In this document: piece by piece, positions 21,470 to 31,762 of the stretch
Numbering within the stretch: the first letter of the stretch is position 1
Layout: every line of letters begins with the position of its first letter
Notes under the pieces: generated by a model
Told to the model about the DNA's origin: nothing
Databases searched by the model: none
Seen by the model: the letters and a program-made list of their open reading frames with translations, nothing else
Made by a program: the position numbers and the translations under genes
Origin: Trissonchulus latispiculum
Taxonomy: Eukaryota; Nematoda; Enoplea; Enoplida; Ironidae
Reading direction: 5' to 3'
DNA: 64,000 bases
NCBI GenBank assembly: GCA_030248195.1
Contig: JASAND010021140.1
Coordinates: 1 to 64,000, forward strand

Positions 21470-23040
21470 AAGTAAAGTAAAAGTAAAGTAAATTTATTCG
21501 CACGACACAGTTACACACGTACAAAGTAGTGAATAATAAATTTATTAGTTATTATAAGTCTTTCGGAGCAGTAGAATTTAGGGTTTCGCTTCCAGTCGTA
21601 GTATCAACATTCTTATCAGCTTCAGCGAGAATCTAAGACAATAAAAAGAGACAGAAGGGGAAATAATGTGCATCATTAAAGCGCGGAACTGTGAAGGTGC
21701 TGGAGGGTGTGAACCTTTCAAAGAAAGGCATTGAGACACCCCTCCTATTACTAATTATGATCTAATTGGGTCCTCTAATATAATTTGATTTACAAAAGGG
21801 TATAAAATTAAAATTTTCAAGTTTTTTACTAAAACTATCCAAAGTACCAGCTGTCACCGTTGACTCAGGGAGGGAATTCCATATTTTTACAATTCTAATT
21901 GCGAAGAAGGCAGCACGTTGGCTAGATCTAGCAACTGGTTGTAGTAGTCTAACGCTTCTATTATTACGGAGATTTGTAACTGGGGCATATTGGAAAAACT
22001 CAGAGAATTCTAAGTCTATTTTACTGTTAATTATTTGATATGTTAGTTTGAGGTCAGCTATGATTCTTCTGATTTCTAGCGGTTGTAAACCTAGAACATT
22101 TAGTCGTTGCCTGTAGGATAAATGGCGAATTGCCATGATTTGTCTTGTGAACAACTTTTGGACTCGCTCAATTTGATCAATTAATCCTACTTGATGTGGA
22201 CACCAAGCAGGTGAAGCATACTCTAGGTGTGGCCTAATAAAACTAACATATAAGTTAATTAAGACATTCGAAGTCCTACTTTCAAAAGATCTCAAAATTT
22301 GACCAAGGATTTGACGGGCTTTAGATGTTATATTTGTGACATGTAGGTGAAATTTTAAATCATCAGTAATCCACACACCCAAATCTTTAACCGACTGAAT
22401 ATGAGGTAATGTTGTATTAGACATCGTTAAATCAAATTGAAAACCTGGCCTGCCGAGAGTAAGTATATTACATTTAGGAACAGAAAACTGTAACTGACAC
22501 TCGGTAGCCCAAGCTTGTATCATATCAAGATCATCTTGGATTCTCTGAACGTCGGTTAAATCATTGATTGTGACTAATAGTTTGGCATCATCAACAAATA
22601 TTTTTACTTTTGAATTTAGCAAAATTTTAGTTAAGTCATTTATATATATCAGGAATAGAACAGGTCCAAGGACTGACCCTTGGGGAACCCCACTTTTCAC
22701 GTGAGCCCAATCAGAAAGGTGATCTCCAATTTTCACTCTTTGTTTTCGATTACTTAGGAAGGCCTCGAACCATCTTAAAACATTGCCTGTAATACCAACA
22801 TAACTCAGTTTTTGCAACAATTTTTTATGTGGTATACTATCAAAAGCTTTTTTAATGTCCAAGTAAATTACTACTATACTCTTGTGGCTATCTACAACAT
22901 GTGTCCAGTTATTAAGACATTCAAGAAGTTGTGTAGTGGTAGATCGGCGGGACAAACCTCCATGCTGGTGTGAGGAAATTATTCTATTTTGAGCCAAGTG
23001 GGTTATAAGTTTCGGCTTAACGCACTTTTCGAAATTTCGC
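21470..23040 (-). mobile_element. 5'-truncated CR1/Jockey-like non-LTR retrotransposon
   Basis: A minus-strand frame (stop at 21762) encodes most of a reverse transcriptase: TQLLECLNNW, YLDIKKAFDSIPHKKLL (motif A), SGVPQGSVLGPVLFLIYIND (motif B), then IFVDDAKLL (motif C) and PHLEYASPAW and YRQRLNVLGLQPLE near the C-terminus. The catalytic box is FVDD instead of the usual F/YADD. The element starts abruptly at FEKCVKPK (about 23036), so the RT N-terminus and endonuclease are missing. The 3' end carries repeated TTTAC units at 21470-21493 (minus-strand tail), typical of elements that end in short repeats rather than poly(A). Confidence 0.85.
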
Positions 23041-23243
23041 ATGGGGGCAGAAGTAAAAGTGTAATGCAATATTTTCGCTGCGAAAACTGACTTCACGACT
23101 GTATTGTACCTTGCTGGGTTTTCTTTAGTGGGTGCCGCCAGGCCCGCACCCAGGATTTTCAAAAGGGATGCAAAGGGGGGTCTGGGGGCGGCGCCCCCCA
23201 GAAGTTGAAAAATTTTTTGCATTTTTGCCCAAAAACAGTACAT
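21762..23243 (-). pseudogene. reverse transcriptase ORF of the truncated CR1/Jockey-like element
   Basis: This is a 493-codon open frame, but only about the last 425 residues are reverse transcriptase. The first part reads through unrelated flanking DNA. The RT palm and thumb and the C-terminal region are uninterrupted, so the insertion is fairly young or only mildly decayed. The absence of the endonuclease and RT motifs 0-2 makes it incapable of autonomous movement. Confidence 0.8.
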
Positions 23244-23846
23244 TGGACGTTAATTTCTTGCAAAAAGTAAATTATCGCGCCGACGCCGCGAAAATTTTTT
23301 AAAAATAGCTGTTTTTGCCATAAAAATACCAAAAATTTTCCATTTTGTTATCCCAAAAGGGTGCGGCCTTGGGTGCCGCCCCAATTTTTTTGATTACCCC
23401 CCACTTTGTTGAGTTCCCCCCTAGTCACTATAAGGTGTCCAAAAAATGTCAAATTTTAAGGATTTTTGGACAAAATTATCAAACATTTTCAGGCGTCGCC
23501 GGAAAGCTTTGCTCCAGAATCGTTTATTTTGGTACTAAAACTCTTCGATTTTTGAGCACTTCCGAGTAGCAGCATTATACAACAGTATAGTCAGAGGGGG
23601 GGAAAACATTACCGGCAAAGTGGGGGAAAAACAACTGCTCACCCTGCTCGACTGGCACATGATAGAGATACAAAATCTAGTGCAAATGAAAGTTCGAGTC
23701 TTGTACTTTAAGATCATAATACAATTAATCGTTCCTGTCGATTGAGCCTTTGTGTGGCATTGATCCGAAGTTGACACCCAAAATTAACCCAAAAACCTAA
23801 GGATTTTTCAAATTTTCTAAGATTATGTCAACTTACTTGTAGTTAC

Positions 23847-24300
23847 AGGAGTTCTTTTGTGCAAGAAAGGGTTTGTCTGTGGATGTGCTCTATAACGTGG
23901 GCGAGTCGGATTTTCGCCAGGTCACACGGTTGAGAAATAGTGACCATCTTTTCCCCCACACTTTTTCCGCTAGAGGGGGAAACAACGGTGTGCTTTTTTC
24001 CCCGAAGTTTCGATTTTTTGATTTAAGCAAAAATAACAACTAATTGTTTACTCATTTGAACTGTTCATCATTTATATCCCTCAACAGACCTTCCGCTGCC
24101 GAAAAACGCCGTATGACCTGCACCTGAATGATGGCAAATATGCCCAGGGGGCAAATCATGGGGATAACAAGAAAATTAGGGCCCATAAACAACATTTGTG
24201 TGTTATTATGCAATGTGAGCATTCCAAACAGTTTCTTAAAAGTGGATCTGCAAAAGACTACACCTGAAATGGATGACCCCTGTACAGTTTTGTACGATTT
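23847..24300 (+). CDS. possible exons of unidentified gene (weak)
   Basis: Two neighbouring open segments have splice-like borders. About 23850-23921 follows TAGTTACAG and ends CGCCAG|GTCACA, reading GLSVDVLYNVGESDFRQ. About 24090-24300 follows CCTCAACAG and reads TFRCRKTPYDLHLNDGKYAQ. Both are in phase 0 and have coding-like codon use, but I recognise no domain and the second donor is unclear. They could be upstream exons of the gene starting at 29636 or chance frames. Confidence 0.2.
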
Positions 24301-24732
24301 TTCCACCCATCATAAGTAAAACACTCAATTTCGTGAAGGTTACTATTGCAGTTTGGATACGTAACCAAATTACGATACCCATTCCAATACGAGTTTATTC
24401 GATTTACTTCCTTTAAATGTCCTATTTTTATGCAACTGCAGCGGCGCCTGCAACTTTCTGTTACCTCTATTTTGTATATACTCCCCTTACAGCAGGGTTT
24501 TCAGAGCGGATTTTATAATTGAAAGGCAGTGCCCAATTTTGTACAACTAAAACTGTCGATAGTTTTTTGCAAGTTGAGGACAGCTGGTTTGTCAAAGCTG
24601 GTCAAATTTGTCGATAAAATTTGCCATTTGAAATGTATATACATTCAGTCGACAAACTATATATCCGCGCGTCAATGTGAATCTATGAGAAACATAGTGG
24701 CTCATGTTAGCAGTTACATCTTGCTCTTTATC

Positions 24733-24758
24733 AGGTAGTGCGCGTCAGCGCACTACCT
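24733..24758. other. perfect 11-bp hairpin (AGGTAGTGCGC)
   Basis: AGGTAGTGCGC, the loop GTCA, then GCGCACTACCT. A perfect inverted repeat with a 4-nt loop and no following T tract. It may be the terminus of a repeat; the function is unknown. Confidence 0.6.
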
Positions 24759-24759
24759 A

Positions 24760-25429
24760 GAATAGGGAAAAAAGGCGTATTGCGGCCTCTTGGAACATAG
24801 TTTTCCCTGGTGCCGGCGGAGGAGTTGAGGTAGAGCCTTCATATTGTACCAGTAGAAACCCCTTCACGAGGGGTACATGCTGTGCAAATTTGAGCAAAAT
24901 CGGCCGAGCCGTTTTTGAGATATGGCAGATTGAATTTTTCAGTGCACGACTTTCACTTTTTTTCGCCCCCACCCTAGAGGTCGGAGCTCTTGGATTTCCT
25001 ATACCATATGGGGTTTTTTTGAACAACTTTTTCCCCATTTCTGGAGTATTACCCCATGGGCCTAATGGGGCCAAAGCATATGAATTTCGAATCTGGCTCC
25101 TGTGGCTTGCTGGCCAGGGGTCGAAAGTTAGTGTGTAAAAGGGGGGGGGGGTCTCTGGACCTATGGACTGTGGAGCCCTACACATAAGAGCTGCTGGGCT
25201 GAGGTTTTGTATTCGAATAGGAACCCCTATATGGTGAATCTAAAAGGCCCATTAGTTTCGCTGTAGGACCTATCCATGTGGCTGGGGGGCACCCTGATGG
25301 TGCTGGGCCCAACCGTGTCGCAACTCCAACTTTAGCCTCTTATACAGAAAGATCCACAGTGAGCAGGTCTTTATTATTTGGGATTTGGGGTGGGGTGCGG
25401 GGGCACTACAGCATAGACTATAGTAGGTT
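24760..25429. other. unassigned repeat-rich DNA
   Basis: No exon recognised. The text has G/C runs and phrases similar to the satellite unit that starts at about 25430. Overlapping open frames on both strands have no domain. Confidence 0.35.
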
Positions 25430-25520
25430 TCGCCCGGACCCCTGTGGCGCCCTGGCCAGGGGTCCGGACCGGGGACCGGGCCCAAAATGGCCAAAAATCG
25501 ATTTTTCCAAAAGTGGCCAA
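25430..25520 (+). repeat. partial satellite unit at the 5' flank of an inserted retrotransposon
   Basis: The phrase CCTGTGGCGCCCTG, the GGTCCGGACCGGG block, CCAAAATGGCCAAAAATCGA and TTTTTCCAAAAGTGGCCAA reproduce the latter part of the 150-bp unit arrayed at 27291-27690. It ends exactly where the retrotransposon starts. Confidence 0.8.
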
Positions 25521-25525
25521 AAAGT

Positions 25526-26530
25526 CTTTTTACAGCAAAGGCTATAGAGGAAGCAATTGGGTCTCTAAAACCTGCTTCTGCTGCGGGACCGGACAATATT
25601 CCGGCAAAATTTTTGAAAGCTTGTAAACAGCAACTGGCTCGACCTCTGCAGGTGATTTTTCAACAGTCTTTTGATGAAGGAATTCTACCACAGGAGTGGT
25701 TGGTTGCTCACGTAATCCCCATCTATAAAGGAAAAGGTGCGCGATCGGGGCCTGAAAACTACAGGCCTGTATCTTTGACCTGTATATGTTCAAAAATTAT
25801 GGAAAAAGTGTTAAAACGGTTTATACTTGATCACCTCCTCAAAAATAAACTCATTACGAAGGAGCAACATGGTTTCATGTCCCACCGTTCTACCCAAACC
25901 CAGTTACTTGAATGTGTTAATTCATGGACTGAAATGCGGGACAAGGGGAGGGGGCTCAAAGTTCTATATTTGGACATAAGTAAGGCCTTCGACTCTGTTC
26001 CGCATAGTAAACTAATCAGTAAACTTGATGCTTATGGCATAAGGGGGGCGGCGTTGATGTGGTTGCACGCATTTTTAAGTGGAAGATCTCAGTATGTTAG
26101 AGTAAATGGTGTTATGTCAGATTGTGTAAACGTTGTGAGTGGAGTTCCACAAGGCAGTGTTCTCGGGCCTCTCCTTTTTCTGGTATATATAAATGATCTT
26201 CCTGATGTTCCCACTAGTTCGCAGGTAAAAATTTTCGCTGACGACACAAAACTGTACTTTTCAAGTGCATCTATAACCGAATTTGAGTCTTTTAGGAGTG
26301 ACTGTAGTAACGTTTTTAACTGGGCATCTGAAAATCAACTTACCATAGCCTCCCATAAAAACTTACTTCTCGAAATTGGTACTCCGTACTTTGTGGATGA
26401 CTTGCTGATAAATGAGTGTTCTGTTCCTAGGGTTGATGTAGTGAAAGACTTAGGGGTTTATATAACGAGCGACCTGAAATTCTCCACTCACTGTGATAAA
26501 ATATGTGCGAAAGCTTATCAAAAACAGCTC
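25526..26530 (+). pseudogene. reverse transcriptase, main part (before frameshift)
   Basis: From KAIEEAIGSLKPASAAGPDN (RT motif 1) through NYRPVSLTCICSKIMEKVL (motif 2), EQHGFMSHRSTQTQLLE, VLYLDISKAFDSVPH (motif A, catalytic Asp), SGVPQGSVLGPLLFLVYIND (motif B) and KIFADDTKLYF (motif C with both catalytic Asp) to DVVKDLGVYITSDLKFSTHC. The frame is lost near 26515-26522, beside an A run (TATCAAAAACAG). The upstream endonuclease is missing. Confidence 0.85.
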
Positions 26531-27054
26531 TGATTTTTAAGTCTTTCTGCTGCCGTGATCTCAGATTTTTAGTTGCAATGTTTATAAGTTATGTGAGGCC
26601 CATCTTAGAATACAACTCTTGCGTTTGGTCACCTCATTTGAAGAAAGACATAAGCAAGCTAGAGAAAGTACAGCGAAGATTCACCAAGCGAATACCCGAG
26701 ATTAGTGATCTTTCTTACCGGGAAAGGTTAAAAGCAGCTGGACTTGAGTCATTAGAGTGCCGAAGGCTGAAGACTGATCTGTGTCAAACGTATAAAATAG
26801 TCTATCAGGTGGACGATGTCAACTCTGCAGATTTCTTTACTTATGCCAGAGCTTCGGGTACCAGAGGACATGTACTAAAATTGCAAAGTTCTAAGTCTCG
26901 ATTAGATTGTAGAAAATATTCCTTTGCAAATAGAGTAATTCCGGTTTGGAATAAATTAGATATCGACATTGTTTCTGCCCCAAATATCTCCATGTTCAAA
27001 AAATTGCTAAACAAAATGGATTTTAGTAGATATCTGCGATATGATTTTGATTAA
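26503..27054 (+). pseudogene. reverse transcriptase, C-terminal part (after frameshift)
   Basis: It continues the same protein in another frame: FISYVRPILEYNSCVWSPHL, LEKVQRRFTKRI, YRERLKAAGLESLECRRL, and an end near FSRYLRYDFD with a TAA stop. These are the standard C-terminal blocks of CR1/Jockey-type ORF2. A single-base change at the A run would account for the break. Confidence 0.85.
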
Positions 27055-27290
27055 TGTTGTGTAAGACTAAGACATAACGGCATCGCACAAGCTATGTATA
27101 TATTGTTGATCTTTATGTGTGTTATTGTTAACTGTGTTGTTGTCGTCAGTGCGTAGAATTGGCATTATCATTGGTGCATGCAGCATATTGTGTGTAGCCA
27201 TTTTGGCCACTGTAATTTGGTTTTTTTTTATCGTGTTTATTGCGTATATGACTTGGCCAAATAAATGTCTTTGTTGTTGTTGTTGTTGTT

Positions 27291-27690
27291 GGCCAAGTTT
27301 GGTATCAAATGAAAGCCCTTGGTGAGGCGAACATTTTTTGTCATTGGAGGACCCATCCAAAGTGGACCCACCGGCCTGTGGCGCCCTGACCAGGGTCCGG
27401 ACCGGGCCCAAAATGGCCAAAAATCGATTTTTCCAAAAGTGGCCATGTTTGGTATCAAATGAAAGCCCTTGGTGAGGCGAACATTTTTTGTCATTGGAGG
27501 ACCCATCCAAAGTGGACCCACCGGCCTGTGGCGCCCTGACCAGGGTCCGGACCGGTCCAAAATGGCCAAAAATCGATTTTTCCAAAAGTGGCCAAGTTTG
27601 GTATCAAATGAAAGGCCTTGGTGAGACGAACATTTTTTGTCATTGGAGGACCCCTCCAAAGTGGACCCGCCGGCCTGTGGCGCCCTGACC
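27291..27690 (+). repeat. satellite-like tandem array, about 150-bp unit
   Basis: The marker GGTATCAAAT recurs at 27301, 27451 and 27600, giving 149-150-bp units, two complete and one partial. Each carries CATTTTTTGTCATTGGAGGA, GTGGCGCCCTGACC, GGTCCGGACCGG and AATCGATTTTTCC. Frames running through it on both strands are repeat artefacts. Confidence 0.85.
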
Positions 27691-28165
27691 TATTCCTCTT
27701 TTCCCATAGCCCCTCTGTAAACGTTTTCTGATGCAGAAACAATTGCGTTTTTTCACATTTTCCGTACCCCACGCACCGCGACGACCCCCCCCCCCGCTGG
27801 GAGTTCGGCTCCCCGTCATCCTGTTTTCCGATAACACCTCAGTAAACGTTTTCTGATGCAGGATCAATTGCGTTTTTTCAAATTTTACGTACCCCACACA
27901 CCGCGACGCCCCCCGCCCCCCCCCCCGGTGGGAGTTCGGCCCCCTTCATCCTCTTTTCCGATAGCCCCTCTGTATATAAGCGTTTTCTGATGCAGAAACA
28001 ATTGCGTTTTTCAAATTATCCGTACCCCACGCACCGCGACGACCCCCCCCCCGGGTGGGAGTTCGTCCCCCCGTCATCCTCTTTTCCGATAGCCCCTCTG
28101 TGCACGTTTTCTGATGCAGAAACAATTGCGTTTTTAGAAATTTTCCGTACGCACCGCGATGTCCC
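27691..28165 (+). repeat. second tandem array, 123-134-bp unit, four copies
   Basis: ATGCA(G)AAACAATTGCG-type markers occur at about 27731, 27856, 27990 and 28113. Each unit has TAGCCCCTCTGT, GTTTTCTGATGCAG, a CGTACCCCACGCACCGCGAC block and a C tract followed by GGGAGTTCG. It directly follows the 150-bp array, which stops mid-unit. Confidence 0.85.
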
Positions 28166-28361
28166 CGATGCTCTCTTTTCAGATAAACCCTTACACACAC
28201 ATCAATATAAAGAGTGCTCCCTACAAGTGGGAAAAATGCCCTAAACTTGCTTACAATAGATATATACGTACGTCCTGTCTGGTTTTTTCAAATCTTTTTT
28301 ATGGCAGTTCATTCATTTTGTTGCCCTCGAAGAAAAACGCTAAAGCGGAAAAATGCAAGAA
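28166..28361. other. short unassigned spacer
   Basis: It contains GGGAAAAATGCCCTAAAC at about 28229, the same phrase as the terminus of the foldback starting at 28362, so it may be a fragment of that family. No gene seen. Confidence 0.4.
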
Positions 28362-29456
28362 ACTAGAGGGAAAAATGCCCTAAACGGGCATGCAATGGCT
28401 AGAATAGGGAAAGAAGGAAGGGCGGAAAAATGCCAATATAATTGACAGTCGGCGCAGAAAGTTATAGAAACTAGATTCAGCGCCGAATAGGGAAAGCAGT
28501 CGGCGCTGAAAATGATAGAAACTAGATTCAGCGCCGAATAGGGAATGCAGTCCGGTAGCGTGGAACAGGCAATTCCTCCGTCCATCCTATTCGCGTGAAT
28601 TGTGATATGTCCAGCTCAACGGTTCATTTTGCAAACAATGTTAGCTTCGATAAGGTAATCTCATTAACTGTAACTGGGTTTTATACCTACTCGCGTGGAT
28701 TATTGCAAGATGTTGATATGAGCGGCTGCTTTCTCGTATATGCAATTTTATCTTAAACAGTAACATAGAGACTGTCCCTGGGTTGTCTAGGTACTTTTAG
28801 ACTTACTTGAGCGAGCCTCGCGACTGTTTTTCCAACACAACATTTTTAACGATCAATGACACTTTTATATAATTTGTTTTAGACAATAATTAAGTGCGAG
28901 ATTATTAAAACTCCGAATGGGTAACAGAGTATTTTCAGTTGGAACTAGTATTATTACTATTAGGCAATGCAGTTTATGTACTTTATGCAGAAGACACCAG
29001 CTCCGGCTTTAACTTTATGTTAAAGAACAATGCTAACTAGCTACAGCACGTTTCAATCACATAATGACACCTACTGTTAATTGCGTTAGTTCATTATCCA
29101 CAATCAACCAAGAAGTTTCTACTCTTCAAAAGCAGGCTTTGCTTACACAAACGATATGGCTGTAGCCTGCCTCATTTCAAACGCAGTATATACCACGTTC
29201 TCGGGTAGAGCAGAGCAGTTCACGCGAATAGGATGGACGGAGGAATTGCCTGTTCCACGCTACCGGACTGCATTCCCTATTCGGCGCTGAATCTAGTTTC
29301 TATAATTTTCAGCGCCGACTGCTTTCCCTATTCGGCGCTGAATCTAGTTTCTATAATTTTCTGCGCCGACTGTCAATTATATTGGCATTTTTCCGCCCTT
29401 CCTTCTTTCCCTATTCTAGCCATTGCATGCCAGTTTAGGGCATTTTTCCCTCTAGT
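28362..29456. mobile_element. 1.1-kb foldback element with internal tandem repeats
   Basis: Arms of about 240 bp (28362-28600 and 29219-29456) are near-perfect inverted copies, ending in ACTAGAGGGAAAAATGCCC and its complement. Within each arm a 51-bp unit (TATTCGGCGCTGAATCTAGT and on) is repeated twice. The same 80-codon frame appears from both arms on opposite strands and is not a gene. The 620-bp spacer holds nothing I recognise. It lies just upstream of the first shugoshin-like exon found. Confidence 0.8.
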
Positions 29457-29635
29457 ATGTGTCTATTTTTATGCCGGCTCATATTAGATACTTTATCTTG
29501 TCCTTAACTTATTTAGATATATATACGTATTGATTTTGACCATCTGCTTAGCTCATCTTATTATATTCTACATGTGACTGCAAGGAGCATTTTTCTTACT
29601 TGATTAAATATTTGTATCCTTGTTTGTTTGTTTAG

Positions 29636-29834
29636 AACAGCAAAAATAATGCGAATGATGAGAGTACGGAGGAAGGTTCGGATGATGAAGAAGGTGAACA
29701 GGCGGATGAATCGAATTCTGGCGGAGGCGGAGGATCCAGTAAGCGGCCGAAGCGGCTGCGCGGGGCCGGAAAGAAACGAACCTCTCCGGCTACCCGGGCC
29801 TCTGTGATACGGGCTGCGAAAAGTGTCAAAAAAG
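29636..29834 (+). CDS. shugoshin-like protein, upstream exon (acidic and basic N-terminal region)
   Basis: Acceptor TTTGTTTAG, donor G|GTACAT. It encodes an acidic stretch (NDESTEEGSDDEEGEQADES), a glycine run, then basic SSKRPKRLRGAGKKR, which looks like a nuclear localisation signal, and RASVIRAAKSVKK leading into the coiled coil of the next exon. The frame and phase (1) fit the exon at 30576. Shugoshins normally start close to their coiled coil, so this extension is unusual. An initiator ATG exon was not found and probably lies upstream of the foldback at 28362. Confidence 0.65.
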
Positions 29835-30575
29835 GTACATATCTATACATATATACGTACGGAATGCTAAATTAGGTTAATAGCGGTACACATCGATAAT
29901 ACATTAGAATCATGCTTGATGTGTGTCAAAGACAGCCGGTGTGCTAAACTCAATAATGTATGAAGCTGTGGTCGTAAATAGCAGTGGGTTGGGTTGCGTC
30001 CTAAAATTGAATCTGCTGGACTCCACCTCATATTAGCATTTTAAAACCTGTCTCTCTGTGAGAACCGGTATTTTACATATTCCAGTCATCACTCATATAT
30101 TAATTTGTTTTCGGGAAATAATTTTTCCTGCTTGTAACTGATATCTACATTCTTTCTTGTTAGTGTAGGTTGAAAAGTTTGGGAATTTCCCGATCGATAG
30201 TTAGGAGTTATAGGGTAGTAATTGAAGATTGCTGTACTTAGTTGTAGGCTTTGTAGTTAATTAAATTTTTCAGAGCGCAAAGTTTGGCTCCATTGCTTAG
30301 TTTCCATTTGTCGGAAAGAAGACTTGCTTTAATATAATTTCCGAGTGCTGTAGCCAGTGTAGTTATATACTGCCCATAGCGATGATGATGAACTACTGAT
30401 CTGAGTTGTTTATAGAAATGACATTTGTTTAATTTATTATTTCGTTCAATGTATATATTGCTATTTGATTGTCGTTGTTGTAACTTTGTATGATTTCCAG
30501 TCGTAGTTGATACTCGACACACCCCCCACAAGTATATAATATTCTGTTGTACCCGTTTTTCTGTGCATATTTCAG

Positions 30576-30760
30576 CTTTGGACACGTCCAGTCTCCGGAA
30601 CAATAATTTCACCCTGGCGAAAGCGTTGGCGGACGCTCGTCTGGAGATCAATCGATTGACTGAGCTAAACCTGGATCTTCAGGATGAGAATCAGGAGCTG
30701 AGAAGTCGACTGGCGGCCCAGTCAGGACCCTTGGAAGCTGAAATTTCTCGTTCCCTAAAT
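30576..30760 (+). CDS. shugoshin-like protein, coiled-coil exon
   Basis: Acceptor TATTTCAG, donor AAT|GTATGG (phase 0). It encodes SSLRNNNFTLAKALADARLE, then INRLTELNLDLQDENQELRS, a heptad-patterned coiled coil of about 45 residues. Shugoshins use an N-terminal coiled coil to dimerise and bind PP2A-B56, which keeps centromeric cohesin dephosphorylated and protected from separase. The Asn-rich start and the ENQELRSRL end resemble the family pattern. Taken alone this would be weak evidence; together with the C-terminal motif at 35750-36158 it supports shugoshin. Confidence 0.75.
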
Positions 30761-30996
30761 GTATGGATTAAAAACCTTGTTTTTAGTTAGGCAGCGTGAG
30801 GATTTTTTGGGTGGAAGGCTGCTGTTGCAGATTTCTGAGGAAGGATTGGGACTGGACTGGAGGACAGCGCGTTTAGAGTAGGTCTCACTTTGGTGCGATG
30901 GCAGGTCGCTCTTACCGTATGTTTTTGTGCTGTACTGTGTTTCTATCATCCTTTTACTGCTTTATCTTGTCCACCTTAGATCCTGGTTATTTTCAG

Positions 30997-31259
30997 CGGT
31001 TCAAGGAGCCTGTGAATGCCAAAATTCGTTCCATGGGGGCAAAGATGCTATCTGTAGCGGCTGATCTGGAGGAATTGAGAGTCTTTTGTGCTTCCTCCTC
31101 TTCTGATGTGGGCATTTCTTCAGAGAGTATTGCTCAAGGGACAGCCTCTGGTGCTGTTGCAGTTTCAGGCATGCCAGGCAGTCAACCCCAACCAAACGAT
31201 TCTGCGGACCTGGCAGGGGTCAGGCGAAAATCTGAGGCTGCTGGCTTTGAGAATGATAG
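30997..31259 (+). CDS. shugoshin-like protein, exon after the coiled coil
   Basis: Acceptor GTTATTTTCAG (phase 0), donor AG|GTTGGT (phase 2). It begins RFKEPVNAKIRSMGAKMLSV and includes AADLEELRVF, continuing helical character, then a Ser/Gly/Pro-rich disordered stretch ending EAAGFENDR. It joins directly to the coiled-coil exon without frame conflict. Confidence 0.7.
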
Positions 31260-31625
31260 GTTGGTTTTTGTTATTAGGGTGTGGATAGTTCGATTAACGA
31301 TGTACTTTATAATATCATGTTAACGTTAGTATGGTTACAGATTTAATTATTGATCGAGTATGATTAAAGATTTAGTTCTGTCCCGCTAGATATAAAAATA
31401 ACGGATATTTAGTTCTTGGAAGCTTGGTTGTTGAGAAAGATCTGAAAATTACCTATAATTTCTTTGCGGCTTTAAAAACAAGATCTTGACTGTCTAACTG
31501 TTTCAGTGAGTATCAATTCGATCTGTGCTTTGACTTTGGACGGGTTGTTAGAATGTTTCAGGCACGGAAGTTCCTCTTTTGTTTTACTTTACTTTTCTTT
31601 TTCTTGTTTTCTATTTTTATTTTAG

Positions 31626-31762
31626 ACAAAGTACAGCCATTACACGTTCTGGAGATGAGAATAATGTGAGACGATCACTGCGAGCCCGGATGCCTGCGTT
31701 GGAAAGTCCCACAGAACAGTCTCCAGTGGAACTTAGTCCCAAGGACGGTCGGCTAGGAGTCT
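31626..31762 (+). CDS. shugoshin-like protein, exon with RRSLRAR segment
   Basis: Acceptor TATTTTAG, donor T|GTAAGA. It encodes QSTAITRSGDENNVRRSLRA, then RMPALESPTEQSPVELSPKD. Several SP/TP dipeptides look like possible proline-directed phosphorylation sites. Phases 2 and 1 match the neighbours. Confidence 0.68.

Larger units (their letters stand above)
25521..27290 (+). mobile_element. 5'-truncated CR1/Jockey-like retrotransposon inserted in satellite DNA
   Basis: The element begins with the RT domain and ends after AATAAATGTC plus a TTG microsatellite tail (27269-27290). GGCCAA flanks both sides (25515-25520 and 27291-27296), consistent with a 6-7-bp target-site duplication in the satellite motif AAAAGTGGCCAAGTTTGG. 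The RT is intact in all catalytic boxes apart from one frameshift, so insertion was recent relative to the other copies. Confidence 0.85.

Noticed and set aside
27067..28244. Frames of 84-172 codons on both strands
   Set aside because: They run through the two tandem arrays and repeat the same text once per unit.
30786..30877. Possible extra shugoshin-like exon reading RQREDFLGGRLLLQISEEGL
   Set aside because: Attractive coil-like text, but its frame cannot be joined to the neighbours with good donor/acceptor phases, while the flanking exons join directly in phase 0.
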